64,000 nucleotides of DNA from Gammaproteobacteria bacterium (GCA_028821125.1 JAPPHD010000191.1:34698-98697), one strand, 5' to 3'; numbered from the stretch's first letter, positions 8,280-18,078 are shown. Program-made: numbers and translations. The notes: generated by a model from the letters alone, not told the origin.

Positions 8280-10139
8280 TCAATCCTCAAACAACTGCAC
8301 CCAACGCCCATCGAACCCACCCTTTTGCTGCGCATACCAATCCAGCGCCAGCCACCGCCCGTACTGAAACTCCTCCGGCCCCCGCTGCCCGATATGCGCG
8401 AAGTAATCGTGCTGCCACCAGTAAGACCGATGCGAGTCCAGCCGCCCACTGGCGCTCCCCCGCGTGCCGCCCTGGTACGCCAGCGTGTTCCCCGTATACG
8501 CCTTCAGCTTCATGCTCCGGTGCCCGCCCCAGTCATAGGCCCCCCAGAACCACCCCTTGTACGGATACCCCTCCCGGTTTTCCCCTGGATCTTCGTCATC
8601 GATGGCGAAGTAGTAAAAGTCGTGCCACCCCGCCTCCTGTTCCACGGCGCCGCTCTCATCCCGAATGGGCGATTCCAGGAGTATCGTATGGAAGGGCGGC
8701 TTCCAGTGCTTCTCATATCCCCCGGCGGCCGTGTGGGTCGGAAGGATGTCGGCAAGGTCCTGCAGCTCGTAGGTCACCCGCGGCACCTCATCCCACCGCA
8801 CCTTCTCCCGCACGCCGGCGGTAAGCGCGCGCGCGTTGTCCCCGCCGATCGCCTTTGCCCCCCAATAGTCCACCGCCGACGACGAACAGTCGCACACGAA
8901 CACATAGTTCACGTTCTTCTTCTCGCCGATGTCGATCACCTCGACCTCGGCATCCTCCGACGCCTCCACGTTCGAGGACAGGGTCGGCCACCCGTCCTCG
9001 ACGAACCGCAACTCCGCCCGATTGGTCTCGAACACGCTGCCCGACCATTGCGCCTGCCACACCAGCACGTGCCTGCCGGTCTGGGTCTCCATGAAGTTGA
9101 GGTCCGGGTCCGGATTCCTTCTCGCCTTGTGGGTGCCGTGGTTGGTGACGACAACGTAGGTGAGTTGCTCGCTGCCCTGCCCGGGCGTGCCGTAAACATC
9201 GTCGATCCGCACCTCCACCCGCTCCCAGTCGTGAATGGAGCCGATCTGCTTCGCGTGGTACACGTGATACAGCATGATGATCGACTTGGTCTCGTCCGGC
9301 TCCATGAACTCGATGAGGGCGGTGTAGAGCGTGGGCCGAATCCGCCAGTGTTCCACGTCCCGGTGCCCTTCGACGAACCGGTAGATCTGTTCCCAATGCC
9401 TCTTGTTGTTCGAGAACACGTAGTCCCGGTCGAAGTCGAAGTTGGTGACGAGGTCGAGGCCGCGCTGGTCGTGGCCGTCTTCGTTGGAGCGCTTGAGGAT
9501 GATCGGCGAGTAGTATCGCAGGTATGCCCGGCGCTCGTCGTTCGAGAGCGTCCAGTTCGGCGGCCGCTCAACCATTAGCGTGGCGGACGCGCTCGCCTCG
9601 CCGCCCGGGCCTTGGCAGGTCACGGTTACCGTCCAGTCGCCGAATTCGTCCCTTGTGTACGATCGCGAACCGCTGGTGTCGGTGGTGTCGCTCTCGGGAA
9701 TGCCGCTGCAGCTATCGGTGTGACCGGAGTTCCAGGTCAGCGTCACGGTGCCTCCTTGGACGATCGACGGCGGGTCGAACGCCACTTCCACCCAGGGCGC
9801 ATCGATGCCGGTGACATCCACCGAAGCGAGCGTTCGGCCGTCGAAGCTGTCTCCGTCCTTGAGTACGAAGGTGTTCGTACCGGCCGCTATGTCGACAGAG
9901 GCGGTGGAACCGATGCCGCACGCAAGACGCTCGCCCGCCTCCGTGAACACGCAGGCGCTGTCCGTATCGCTGCTCGACCAGGTGAGGGTCGAACTGCAGT
10001 GCGAGTCGCCCACCGCGATCACGCACGACTCGGGGGAGGCGGAAAGGGTGCCGGTCGGGTTTGGTGACGATGAACCCCCGCAGGCACCGAGCAGCAGACA
10101 GGCGGCGAACACCAGCGCCAGTTCGAGTGGTCGTTGCAC
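8280..10139 (-). CDS. Large lipoprotein with Ig-like repeats and a Vps62-like domain
   Basis: This is a 619-residue lipoprotein. Starting at GTG 10139 gives a textbook signal: Met-Gln-Arg, a hydrophobic core, then the lipobox LLLGAC with Cys20. An upstream ATG at 10226 lies inside the SRP RNA gene and is rejected. Two short bacterial Ig-like or sheet domains (about 25-210) contain paired cysteines (for example SPESCVIAVGDSHCSSTLTW). The C-terminal 400 residues include YYSPIILKRSNEDGHD and IHDWERVEVRIDD, resembling Vps62-related proteins, a fold of unclear function. It probably sits in the outer membrane or faces the periplasm, and it is coupled to the NHL gene. The Vps62 resemblance is moderate. 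Confidence 0.75.
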   Translation of the reverse strand: MQRPLELALVFAACLLLGACGGSSSPNPTGTLSASPESCVIAVGDSHCSSTLTWSSSDTDSACVFTEAGERLACGIGSTASVDIAAGTNTFVLKDGDSFDGRTLASVDVTGIDAPWVEVAFDPPSIVQGGTVTLTWNSGHTDSCSGIPESDTTDTSGSRSYTRDEFGDWTVTVTCQGPGGEASASATLMVERPPNWTLSNDERRAYLRYYSPIILKRSNEDGHDQRGLDLVTNFDFDRDYVFSNNKRHWEQIYRFVEGHRDVEHWRIRPTLYTALIEFMEPDETKSIIMLYHVYHAKQIGSIHDWERVEVRIDDVYGTPGQGSEQLTYVVVTNHGTHKARRNPDPDLNFMETQTGRHVLVWQAQWSGSVFETNRAELRFVEDGWPTLSSNVEASEDAEVEVIDIGEKKNVNYVFVCDCSSSAVDYWGAKAIGGDNARALTAGVREKVRWDEVPRVTYELQDLADILPTHTAAGGYEKHWKPPFHTILLESPIRDESGAVEQEAGWHDFYYFAIDDEDPGENREGYPYKGWFWGAYDWGGHRSMKLKAYTGNTLAYQGGTRGSASGRLDSHRSYWWQHDYFAHIGQRGPEEFQYGRWLALDWYAQQKGGFDGRWVQLFED

Positions 10140-10196
10140 TATTGGCGAGTTCCGGACAAAGAGGACTCCACCCTGCCGCGTGTCTGTGAGAAGAGC

Positions 10197-10310
<114 letters not shown>

Positions 10311-10435
10311 ATCGTTCCCGGTAGTCGGAACGCAAATGGTACCGTCAATCGGTTCGCCGGGGCTACTTGCGCGGCTGCGGCGGCCGCATGGTCGTTGAAT
10401 GGCGCCTCGACCCCGAGGGAGCGCCGTCATCGGGC

Positions 10436-11287
10436 TCACTGCCGCACCAGCCGCATCTCCGGCGCTGTAGCCGCATGGGTGGAACGAAACGGGTTGATGT
10501 CGAGCCCGCCCCGCCGCAGGAACCGGCCATATACGGTCAACTCGTCCGGACGGCAACGCTGCATGATATCGACGAAGATCCGCTCGACGGTATCTTCGTG
10601 AAAGGCCATGTGGCGCCGGTACGACACCAGGTAACGCAGGAGCCCTTCCGGGGCGATCGGCAAGCCCGTGTATTCCACCATCATCGATGCCCAGTCGGGC
10701 TGGCCGGTGATGGGGCAGATGCTGCGAAAGAGGTCGGTATGCCATGCCGCCGTAACACGTCCGGCGGGCAGCCCTCCCCGTCCCGCTTCCAGGCCTTCGG
10801 CCAACGTCAGCAACTCCGGATTCCGCTCGTAGTCGTTCACCACAACCCGTAACGCATCCAGGCTCTCCCCCAGCATCCTGGAGGTGGCTCCCAGCCCGTC
10901 CGGTTCCAACACTTCAACCACGGGCGTCGCGCCAAACGCCTCCGCCAGGTCGTTCTCGAGTATCTCCAGTACGTCCCCCCGGCTTTCGAACCGCGTCTCG
11001 GCAAAGCCATTAAGGTAGAGCTTCATCGACTTGCTCTCGACGAGGTTCGTCGACGTGCAGGGAACCCGTACTCGCAGTCCGGCGGCAACCGGTTTGCCCA
11101 CCTCGTTCAACCAGGAAAACTCGTAACCGGTCCACAAATCCTCGCCGCGAAACGGCAGTTCATCTGCAATGCCCAGCAGGGCTCGCGCGCGGGATCGGGC
11201 AATACCTTCCAGAAACTCGGGTACAAAAGCAGCGGCGTTGCCCACCCGCTTGACCGGGATTTCGTCCGACGACACGATGGTTCGCAC
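10436..11287 (-). CDS. queF: NADPH-dependent 7-cyano-7-deazaguanine reductase
   Basis: QueF reduces preQ0 to preQ1 in queuosine biosynthesis in the cytoplasm. Family features are the ESKSMKLYLNGF NADPH-binding motif, the catalytic Cys in RSICPITGQPDWAS with the downstream Asp (QPDW), and VERIFVDIM and YGRFLRRGGLDINPFRS near the end. With GTG 11287 the product is 283 residues, almost the E. coli length (282), and leaves 84 bases to the divergent symporter gene. An ATG at 11347 with a GGAG ahead of it is an alternative start. It ends LVRQ as does the E. coli protein. No preQ1 riboswitch is evident. Confidence 0.95.
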   Translation of the reverse strand: MRTIVSSDEIPVKRVGNAAAFVPEFLEGIARSRARALLGIADELPFRGEDLWTGYEFSWLNEVGKPVAAGLRVRVPCTSTNLVESKSMKLYLNGFAETRFESRGDVLEILENDLAEAFGATPVVEVLEPDGLGATSRMLGESLDALRVVVNDYERNPELLTLAEGLEAGRGGLPAGRVTAAWHTDLFRSICPITGQPDWASMMVEYTGLPIAPEGLLRYLVSYRRHMAFHEDTVERIFVDIMQRCRPDELTVYGRFLRRGGLDINPFRSTHAATAPEMRLVRQ

Positions 11288-11371
11288 CAAATAGAAGAAC
11301 CTCACTACAGCGGGGCCATCTCCGGATGTCAATCGCGGGGCAACCATTGCCACACACTCCGCCGGCCGCAC

Positions 11372-12754
11372 ATGCCTGACCGGATCCAGGAGGCGGCAGC
11401 CATCTTTGCCACCTACGCCTGGGGCCCCTGGCTGCTGGTGCTTCTGCTCGGCGGAGGCCTCTTCTTCCTTGCCTATTCCCGGGCCCTGCCCTTCCGCTAC
11501 CTCGGCCACGCCTTAAGCCTGCTGCTCGGCCGCCACGACAGGGCTGACGATCCCGGGCAGATCAGCCATTTCCAGGCGCTCTCGTCGGCGCTCGCGGGCA
11601 CTGTCGGCATGGGAAACATCGCCGGCGTGGCGCTGGCCATTTCCATCGGTGGGCCAGGCGCGATCTTCTGGATGTGGGTCACCGCCGTGGTCGGCATCGC
11701 CACCAAGTTCTTCACCTGTTCGCTGGCGGTGATGTACCGCGGCCGCGACAGCGAGGGCGTGCTGCAGGGCGGCCCCATGTACGTCATACGGGAAGCTCTG
11801 CCCCGCCGCTTTCGGTTCCTGGCGTACCTGTTCGCCGCATTCGGGCTGCTGGGCTGCCTGCCGGTATTCCAGGCCAATCAGCTCACGCAGGTGTTGCGCG
11901 AGGTGCTGTTCATTGAACAGGGCTGGCTCGCCGCGGAAGCGAACCATTTCGCCTTCAACCTGACGGTGGGCCTCGGGCTGCTGCTGGTGGTGGCTCCGGT
12001 GGTTCTGGGCGGGCTGTCCCGGGTCGCGAAGGCCGCCGCCACGCTGGTGCCCCTCATGTCGGTACTGTACGTCGGCGGCGCCGTTGCCGCGGTATTGCTG
12101 AACATCGACAAGCTGCCCGGGGCAATCGCCCTGATCGTCACCGACGCCTTCACCGGCGAGGCCGTGGCCGGCGGCGCCCTGCTGTCGGTGATTCTCTACG
12201 GTGTGCAGCGGGGCGCTTTTTCCAATGAGGCCGGCATCGGCACCGAGGCGCTCGCCCACGGCGCGGCGCGCACCCGTGAGCCCATCCGGGAGGGCCTGGT
12301 CGCCATGCTGGGCCCCGTCATCGACACTCTGCTGGTGTGCTCCGCAACGGCGTTCGTCATCTTGATCTCGGGAACCTGGCAGTCGGAGGGCGCCAACGGC
12401 GTGACCCTCACCGCCGCGGCCTTTCAGGAACTGCTCGGTCCGGCCGGGCTGGCCATCGTCTTCTTATCGGTCGTCTGTTTCGCGGCCACGACAATGTTCA
12501 CCTACTCGTTCTATGGCTCACAGTGCGCGAGCTTCCTGTTCGGCGCCGGCAGCCGCCGCTACTACGTCTGGGTCTACCTGGCTTTCATCGTGATCGCCGC
12601 CGTGGTCACCATGCAGGCGGCCATCGGCATCGTCGACGGCGCTTTCGCCATCATGGCAATTCCCACCATGGTCTCGTCACTGTGGCTGGCGCCCAGGGTG
12701 ATGGCGGCCGCGTCGGACTATTTTGCCCGGCTTCGCGCGGGAAAAGCCGGCTGA
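11372..12754 (+). CDS. Sodium:alanine (AGCS family) symporter
   Basis: This is a 460-residue inner-membrane amino-acid:cation symporter. Hydrophobic segments run throughout, starting with WGPWLLVLLLGGGLFFLAY. Family motifs are GTVGMGNIAGVALAISIGGPGAIFWMW (in two stretches around residues 74-100) and FSNEAGIGTEALAHGAA, the latter being the AGCS signature. Length matches the family (about 450-480). It is divergent from queF; the intergenic region is short and no good Shine-Dalgarno sequence is visible before ATG 11372, so the start may be slightly different. The exact substrate (alanine or glycine) cannot be assigned. Confidence 0.93.
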   Translation: MPDRIQEAAAIFATYAWGPWLLVLLLGGGLFFLAYSRALPFRYLGHALSLLLGRHDRADDPGQISHFQALSSALAGTVGMGNIAGVALAISIGGPGAIFWMWVTAVVGIATKFFTCSLAVMYRGRDSEGVLQGGPMYVIREALPRRFRFLAYLFAAFGLLGCLPVFQANQLTQVLREVLFIEQGWLAAEANHFAFNLTVGLGLLLVVAPVVLGGLSRVAKAAATLVPLMSVLYVGGAVAAVLLNIDKLPGAIALIVTDAFTGEAVAGGALLSVILYGVQRGAFSNEAGIGTEALAHGAARTREPIREGLVAMLGPVIDTLLVCSATAFVILISGTWQSEGANGVTLTAAAFQELLGPAGLAIVFLSVVCFAATTMFTYSFYGSQCASFLFGAGSRRYYVWVYLAFIVIAAVVTMQAAIGIVDGAFAIMAIPTMVSSLWLAPRVMAAASDYFARLRAGKAG

Positions 12755-12849
12755 ACGACCTTGCCTGCCTCGCACCGAAACCGTTCCGGGGCTCGTGTAG
12801 AATCCGGCCCGGTTCCGCGGGGTGGCCCGCTATCGGATGAGGTTCAAAG

Positions 12850-15330
12850 ATGCGGGTAGCTGTAACACGCGCCCTGTTGCCAGTCTGCCTGCTCGCATGG
12901 GTCGCAGGCTGCTCGGGAAACGGGGCGCCGCCCGACCCTCCGCCACCGCCACCCACCGCCCCGGCGCCGCCGGAAACCACTTTCCAGGCCGAAATCCGCC
13001 GCACCGAATACGGCATACCGCACATCAAGGCCGATGACTGGGGCAGCCTCGGCTACGGCTACGGCTATGCCTACGCCCAGGACCGGTTCTGCGTGGCCAT
13101 GGCGGCCATCGTCTTCGCCACGAGCCGTTCGGCGGAACTGCTGGGCGAGCAGCACGGCGACATCACGGCCGATTTCGTACTGCGCTACCTGCTCGGTACG
13201 AAGGACGAATTCCGCGAAAAACACCTTTCGGACCCAAACGACGAGGTGATCCGGCTCGCAGAGGGATTCGCGGCGGGCATGAACCGCTATCTCCGGGAAA
13301 CCGGCGTGGAAAACCTCCCCGGCGGCGACCAGGGCTGCCGGGGCGCGAACTGGGCCTACGAGATCGATGCGGCGGATGTCTCGATGCACATCGCCCGGGT
13401 GCAGCTCTCCGGCAGTTCCGACCAGAGCATCGTGCGCCGGGCGATCTTCGCGCCGGAAGGGCCCGACGGCACCGCCCCCGTCGGCTACAGCGACGCCGAA
13501 CGGCACGAACTCGAGCGCGCGCTGGCCCGGGACGCCCACCCGTTCGGCTTCGGCGGCGACGGCAGCAACGCGCTGGCCGTGGGCCGGGACCTGAGCCAGA
13601 CCGGCAAGGGGCTGCTGCTCGGCAACCCCCACCTGAGCTGGAGCGGCCCGCGCGGCTTCCACCAACTGCACCTGACCATACCGGGCGATTACGACGTGGC
13701 CGGCGCCGCCCTGCACGGCGTGCCCTGGGTGGGCATCGGCTTCAACGGCGACCTCGCGTGGACGCACACCACCTCCTTCGCCACCCGATTCACCCTGTAC
13801 GAACTGGAACTGAACCCCGAGGACCCGCTGCAATACCGCTACGAGGACGAGTGGCGCGACATCGTCAGCAAGGAGGTCACCATCCTGGTCAAGTTGGAGG
13901 ACGGGTCACTTGAGGAGCGTACGCACACCTTCTACCGCTCGCATTACGGGCCCATCGTCAGCCTGGGAGAAGTCAGCGATCTGCTCGGCGGCTGGCCGCT
14001 GCCGAACGGCAACCTGTTCACCATGCGCGACGCCAACGCGCTGAACGACCTGCGGGCCGTAAACCAATACCTGGACATGGGCCGGGCGCACACCGTCGCG
14101 GAGTTCACGGAGGCGCTGAAGCGCATCGGCATCCCCGTATTTCACGTCTTCGCCGCCGACCGCGACGGCGAGGCCTTCTATGGCGAGATCGCCGGGATAC
14201 CGCACGTCACACAGCAGCAGCTCGACGACTGCGAAACCGAACTCGGCCGCCTGATCGCTTTCGGCACCAACGACGCGGTGCTCACCCTCGACGGCAGCAG
14301 CGCCGCATGCGAATGGGGCGAAGACCCCGACAGCCCGCCCGGCACCAACCTCTACGGCTACGAGGCGCGCCCGAAACTGCAGACCACCGACTACGTCGGC
14401 AACGGCAACGACAGCTACTGGCTCAGCAACGCCGACAACCCGCTCACCGGCTTTCCGGTGGTGTTCGGCTGGCTCGGCCACGAGAACAAGCAGCAGTCGC
14501 TGCGCACCCGCATCGGCCACCTGATGGTGCGGGAACGGCGGGAAGCCACCGACGGGCTGGACGAAGCCCCGGGCTTCACCCTCGACTCGATGAAGGCATT
14601 CATGTACCGCAACCGGATGTACGGCGCGGAAATCGTGCTGGATGACGTGCTGGCGATCTGCGAGGGGCTGACCGGCGTCGACGCGAGCGAAGAACGGGCC
14701 ATGCCGGCCTGTGCGGCATTGACGGACTGGGATCGCAAGGTCGATCCGGAAAGCCGCGGCGCACAGGTCTTCACGGAATTCTGGCGTGCCGTTCGCCGGG
14801 AACTCGGCAACGATTTCAACCTGCTCATCGAGAGCCGGTCGTTCTGGGCGGTGGACTTCGACCCGGCAGATCCGCTCAATACCCCGCGCGGCATCGACCG
14901 TTCACGGTCCGGCAACCGGGAACTCGTGGTCTCGGCCTTGAGCGATGCGGTTGTGAATCTCGAGCAAGCCGGGATCGCTCTGGACGCCCCCTGGCGGGAG
15001 GCGCAGTTCGTCACCCGCAACGGCGTACGCATCCCCGTACACGGCGGCGACCCGGAAGCCGGCGTCTACGGCGCCATCTCCGCCAGGCTGAACGACGGAG
15101 GCTATACCCCCCGCTCCGGCAACACCTACATCCAGGCAGTCACCTGGAACGACACCACCTGCCCCATCGCCGACGCCATCCTGGCGCCGTCACAGTCCAT
15201 CGACCCCGAATCGCCCCACTACGTCGACCAGACGGAACTGTACAGCCGCAAGGAGTGGGTGCGGTTTCCGTACTGCGAGGAGGAAATCGAGGCGGCGCAG
15301 ATCGGGGAAACGGTGGTCGTGGAAGAGTAG
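12850..15330 (+). CDS. Penicillin acylase family Ntn hydrolase, lipoprotein
   Basis: This 826-residue precursor belongs to the penicillin acylase/acyl-homoserine-lactone acylase clan. The signal ends in the lipobox WVAGC (Cys21), then a Pro-rich linker (about 28-42). The small-subunit motif RTEYGIPHIKADDWGSLGYG is followed by the autocleavage site GGDG|SNALAVGRD; Ser239 would become the N-terminal nucleophile of the large subunit. LLGNPHLSWSGPRGF and GFNGDLAWTHT (oxyanion region) match the family. It hydrolyses amide-linked acyl groups in the periplasm; quorum-signal, beta-lactam or polymyxin-like substrates are all possible. Many genomes use these enzymes for quorum quenching, but substrate cannot be predicted here. 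The start ATG 12850 has AGG seven bases upstream. Confidence 0.93.
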   Translation: MRVAVTRALLPVCLLAWVAGCSGNGAPPDPPPPPPTAPAPPETTFQAEIRRTEYGIPHIKADDWGSLGYGYGYAYAQDRFCVAMAAIVFATSRSAELLGEQHGDITADFVLRYLLGTKDEFREKHLSDPNDEVIRLAEGFAAGMNRYLRETGVENLPGGDQGCRGANWAYEIDAADVSMHIARVQLSGSSDQSIVRRAIFAPEGPDGTAPVGYSDAERHELERALARDAHPFGFGGDGSNALAVGRDLSQTGKGLLLGNPHLSWSGPRGFHQLHLTIPGDYDVAGAALHGVPWVGIGFNGDLAWTHTTSFATRFTLYELELNPEDPLQYRYEDEWRDIVSKEVTILVKLEDGSLEERTHTFYRSHYGPIVSLGEVSDLLGGWPLPNGNLFTMRDANALNDLRAVNQYLDMGRAHTVAEFTEALKRIGIPVFHVFAADRDGEAFYGEIAGIPHVTQQQLDDCETELGRLIAFGTNDAVLTLDGSSAACEWGEDPDSPPGTNLYGYEARPKLQTTDYVGNGNDSYWLSNADNPLTGFPVVFGWLGHENKQQSLRTRIGHLMVRERREATDGLDEAPGFTLDSMKAFMYRNRMYGAEIVLDDVLAICEGLTGVDASEERAMPACAALTDWDRKVDPESRGAQVFTEFWRAVRRELGNDFNLLIESRSFWAVDFDPADPLNTPRGIDRSRSGNRELVVSALSDAVVNLEQAGIALDAPWREAQFVTRNGVRIPVHGGDPEAGVYGAISARLNDGGYTPRSGNTYIQAVTWNDTTCPIADAILAPSQSIDPESPHYVDQTELYSRKEWVRFPYCEEEIEAAQIGETVVVEE

Positions 15331-15467
15331 CCGGAAACGGACCCTCAGGTATCTTCGGCAAAACGCCGGGCAAGACGGTTGTTGGCTCCCACTGGGGCAA
15401 CCGAATGAAACAATGCAGCGGCGGCCGCCCGTTCCCGGACTCGAAACCGCCGCTCCATAGGCAGCTT

Positions 15468-15618
15468 CTAGCAGCCTGTCGGACTTAGAAACACGATTCT
15501 TGTAAGTCTTTGTTTTTGTTGTAAATTTTTTATGTAGAATCTCTTATGTATCATTGAAATTAGTATATATTTCAATAAGTTATGAGTTTTCCAGTGCCTA
15601 AACCCGACAGGCTGCTAG
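15468..15618. mobile_element. AT-rich MITE-like element with 15-base terminal inverted repeats
   Basis: CTAGCAGCCTGTCGG at 15468-15482 is repeated as its exact reverse complement at 15604-15618; similarity continues imperfectly for another six or so bases inward (TTAG). The 120 bases between are very AT-rich and non-coding, in sharp contrast to the GC-rich flanks. CTAG at both outer ends could be a target duplication, leaving an 11-base TIR. The size (151 bp), TIRs and lack of an ORF suggest a non-autonomous element moved by an IS transposase. Its right end supplies the TAG stop of the neighbouring minus-strand gene. Confidence 0.7.
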
Positions 15619-17132
15619 CGCGTCAATTCGTACATTGCGCCCAAGCTGATTTCGTTTACCTCCCTGGGGAGGACGGCGAGGACGATCGCGCGAGTGCCCA
15701 TACCCGGCATATCGGACGGGTCCATGACGCTCATGAACATTTCCACTTCGTCTTCATTGCCTTCGCCGCCGAAGGCGAGCAGGTCGCAATCGATTACGGG
15801 TCTGGTATAGAAGGAGTTGAACGCGGGATTGACGGCAGCGATTGTGCCGGTGAACTTGCAGTCGAGTTCTCCAAGGTCCGATTGGACAATCAAATTACCG
15901 ACGAACGCGCCATGCTCGTCGGTCTCAAACATGGCGGGCAGATCGGCCATATCACCCAACGTCGGCGCCCATGCGCCCTGGATGCTCGCAGTCGAGCCGC
16001 CCCGCTCATAACCGGTGAACGCCCATCCCCGAAAGTCGCGCGCCGCCTCCCCCGCAATCTCATAGCTGCCGTCAATCCAGTCACCGCTTCGGAACATCGC
16101 GGACAAAGAGACATCCTCGGTACCTCCAACGGGAGTAAGGCCGTCCAATTCGATCAATCCGGATACATAGACCACCCCTTGTGCGTCAACAGTGCCTTCA
16201 CCTGAATTGAAGCTTCCACGAGCGACATGATTGGTTTCCGGATCGTTTGCGTTCGGCAACCAGGCGTACATCCTGCTGTCCGGCAACAGGACGAGGATGC
16301 CGTCGTCGCTCATGCCGTCGTCGAACGAAATGTGCCAGAGCCCCGCCGCCCCGCGGTACTCCCGCCTGCCGGCGGAAAGGTTGGCGAGGTGCCCGCTGGG
16401 CGTGTCCATCAGGCTCATCACCTGGATGGGCTGGTCCGACATCACCATCAGCGACCATTTGCCCGCGCCGTCACCCAAGCCCATGTCCTCGACATCCGCG
16501 GCGCTTATGGAGGTGGCGCCATTCGCGGGCACAGTGGCGCTCATGCTGTTGTCACCCGCCGCGCCCATGTCATCGACACCGGTAATCGTGAGGTTGGCCA
16601 TAGCATCGCCGAGATTGATCACCCGCAACGAACTCCGCTGATTGGGGTTGTCGCCCGGGTTGAAGATCGGCACCCGGTGCATCATGCCCTCGCCGCTCAC
16701 AATATCGTGCACGCTGATGAGCAGGCCGTCCCCTTTCGTACGGACATAGGCCAGCGGTTCGATATCGATCTCGTCGCTGGCGAGCACCAGGCGCCAGTTG
16801 CCGCTGCCATCGCCGATCCCGCCCGGGAGGCCCTTGTTTTCGTTGCCGTTCTCCACGTCCCCGGAGTTGACATGAACAGTCTCGTTCGCGCCGATGGACA
16901 ACATGGCTGTCTCCGACATCATGCCCATGTCATCGTAACCGGAGATCCGCACCATGCCGGCCCAGTCGGAATGATTGATTATCCTGAGGAACCCCTGCTG
17001 CTGACCCGCAGCACCGGTCGACGGGGCATCGTTCGGCACGAACAGCGGAATGACGTGTTCACGCCCATGATCCGAAAACCCGGCCTGACTCCACCCCAGC
17101 AGAATCGCCATAGCCAAAAACCTGAACTTCAT
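15615..17132 (-). CDS. Secreted protein with a duplicated ~120-residue module
   Basis: The 505-residue product starts at ATG 17132, preceded by a strong AAGGAGGGA and followed by the signal peptide MKFRFLAMAILLGWSQAGFS. Residues about 25-270 hold two related modules marked by GFLRIINHSDWAGMVRISGY / SSLRVINLGDAMANLTITGV, then DDMG, then a turn DGSGNWRLVLASD / DGAGKWSLMVMSD. The same module pair ends the 1341-residue protein at 42983-47008. The C-terminal 220 residues (YRGAAGLWHISFDDGMSDD onward) are a separate beta-rich domain. The stop codon TAG lies in the terminal repeat of the MITE-like element, so the C-terminus may be shortened or altered by that insertion. No enzymatic motif is seen; a cell-surface binding role is a guess. 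Confidence 0.8.
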   Translation of the reverse strand: MKFRFLAMAILLGWSQAGFSDHGREHVIPLFVPNDAPSTGAAGQQQGFLRIINHSDWAGMVRISGYDDMGMMSETAMLSIGANETVHVNSGDVENGNENKGLPGGIGDGSGNWRLVLASDEIDIEPLAYVRTKGDGLLISVHDIVSGEGMMHRVPIFNPGDNPNQRSSLRVINLGDAMANLTITGVDDMGAAGDNSMSATVPANGATSISAADVEDMGLGDGAGKWSLMVMSDQPIQVMSLMDTPSGHLANLSAGRREYRGAAGLWHISFDDGMSDDGILVLLPDSRMYAWLPNANDPETNHVARGSFNSGEGTVDAQGVVYVSGLIELDGLTPVGGTEDVSLSAMFRSGDWIDGSYEIAGEAARDFRGWAFTGYERGGSTASIQGAWAPTLGDMADLPAMFETDEHGAFVGNLIVQSDLGELDCKFTGTIAAVNPAFNSFYTRPVIDCDLLAFGGEGNEDEVEMFMSVMDPSDMPGMGTRAIVLAVLPREVNEISLGAMYELTR

Positions 17133-17418
17133 CACGTCCCTCCTTGATCTTTCGCGCCAACCACGCGTTGACGCCGTTTGCCAAAGGCTACCGCCATCGA
17201 CCACGACCCGACAATCGATTCGCATCGATCCGATTGTAACCCGATTTCTCCGGTCGTTAATTTTTTTAATGGATGTGGCACAGACACGACAATTCATTCA
17301 AATTCGGGCCCGCTCGTCCCGCTTTCGACAGTCTCCTGAACGATCCGGAATGCAGTGATGCGACCGGGACCGCCACCCGGCTACTCGGCGGCAGCTCCCA
17401 GCCCTGCAACGGGTGAGG

Positions 17419-18078
17419 CTATCGTACCAGCCGCTTCTCTTTGAACGCGGCAACACCCCTGTCTGCCCGCCTGACCGGTTCAGGCAGCCGGAACCCTCCT
17501 CCGCAGCGCAGCACCAGCTCGATGGCGCCCGGGTGATCGCAACGATGGCCCGGACTCACGAACACCGGTTTGACGCCGGTTCGCGTTCTGAGCACGGTAC
17601 CCACCCGCTCGTCCTGGTAGCGCAGGTGGGCGATGGCGCCGCGCGCGGGGCCCGGTTGCGCATGCTCCCCTACCAGCCGCGACTTGGCGCATCCCACGGC
17701 CGGCTTGTCCAGCAGCACGCCCAGGTGGCACGCGAGGCCCAGGCGGCGCGGATGGGCCAGCCCCTGGCCGTCGCAAAGGATCGCATCGAAGGGCGAGCGC
17801 ACCCGGCGCAGCACGGCCATGAGCGCCGGCGCTTCGCGGAACGACAGCAGGCCGGGAACGTAGGGGAACTGGAGCGGCCGGCTCAGCGAGCGGGTTTCCA
17901 TGACTGCGCCGCCATCGACATCCCAAACCACCGCCGTGGCGAAGATCTGCTCTTCCCCGAACGCACAATCCACGCCGACAACCGTCGAAACCGGAGGCAG
18001 CGGTTCGATGCTGACCTTGCCGCGCAGCTCGTTCTGAATCTCCACCGCGCGCCGGGGCGCAACCTTCCAACGATGCAC
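17419..18078 (-). CDS. nfi: Endonuclease V (deoxyinosine repair)
   Basis: Endonuclease V nicks DNA near deoxyinosine. The 219-residue protein has the metal-binding Asp in VVGVDCAFGEEQ, the wedge motif FPYVPGLLSFREAPA, DAILCDGQGLAHPRRLGLA with the second catalytic Asp, GVLLDKPAVGCAKSRL, and VSPGHRCDHPGAIELVL near the end. Length agrees with the family (about 220-230). It is followed (minus direction) by the secreted protein gene and is divergent from the ATP-grasp gene. The start at ATG 18078 gives an N-terminus comparable to the E. coli enzyme. Confidence 0.95.
   Translation of the reverse strand: MHRWKVAPRRAVEIQNELRGKVSIEPLPPVSTVVGVDCAFGEEQIFATAVVWDVDGGAVMETRSLSRPLQFPYVPGLLSFREAPALMAVLRRVRSPFDAILCDGQGLAHPRRLGLACHLGVLLDKPAVGCAKSRLVGEHAQPGPARGAIAHLRYQDERVGTVLRTRTGVKPVFVSPGHRCDHPGAIELVLRCGGGFRLPEPVRRADRGVAAFKEKRLVR

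Noticed and set aside
8276..8449. Upstream ATG extension of the NHL gene
   Set aside because: It would overlap the lipoprotein gene by 170 bases and place 58 basic, Gly-rich residues before the signal peptide.
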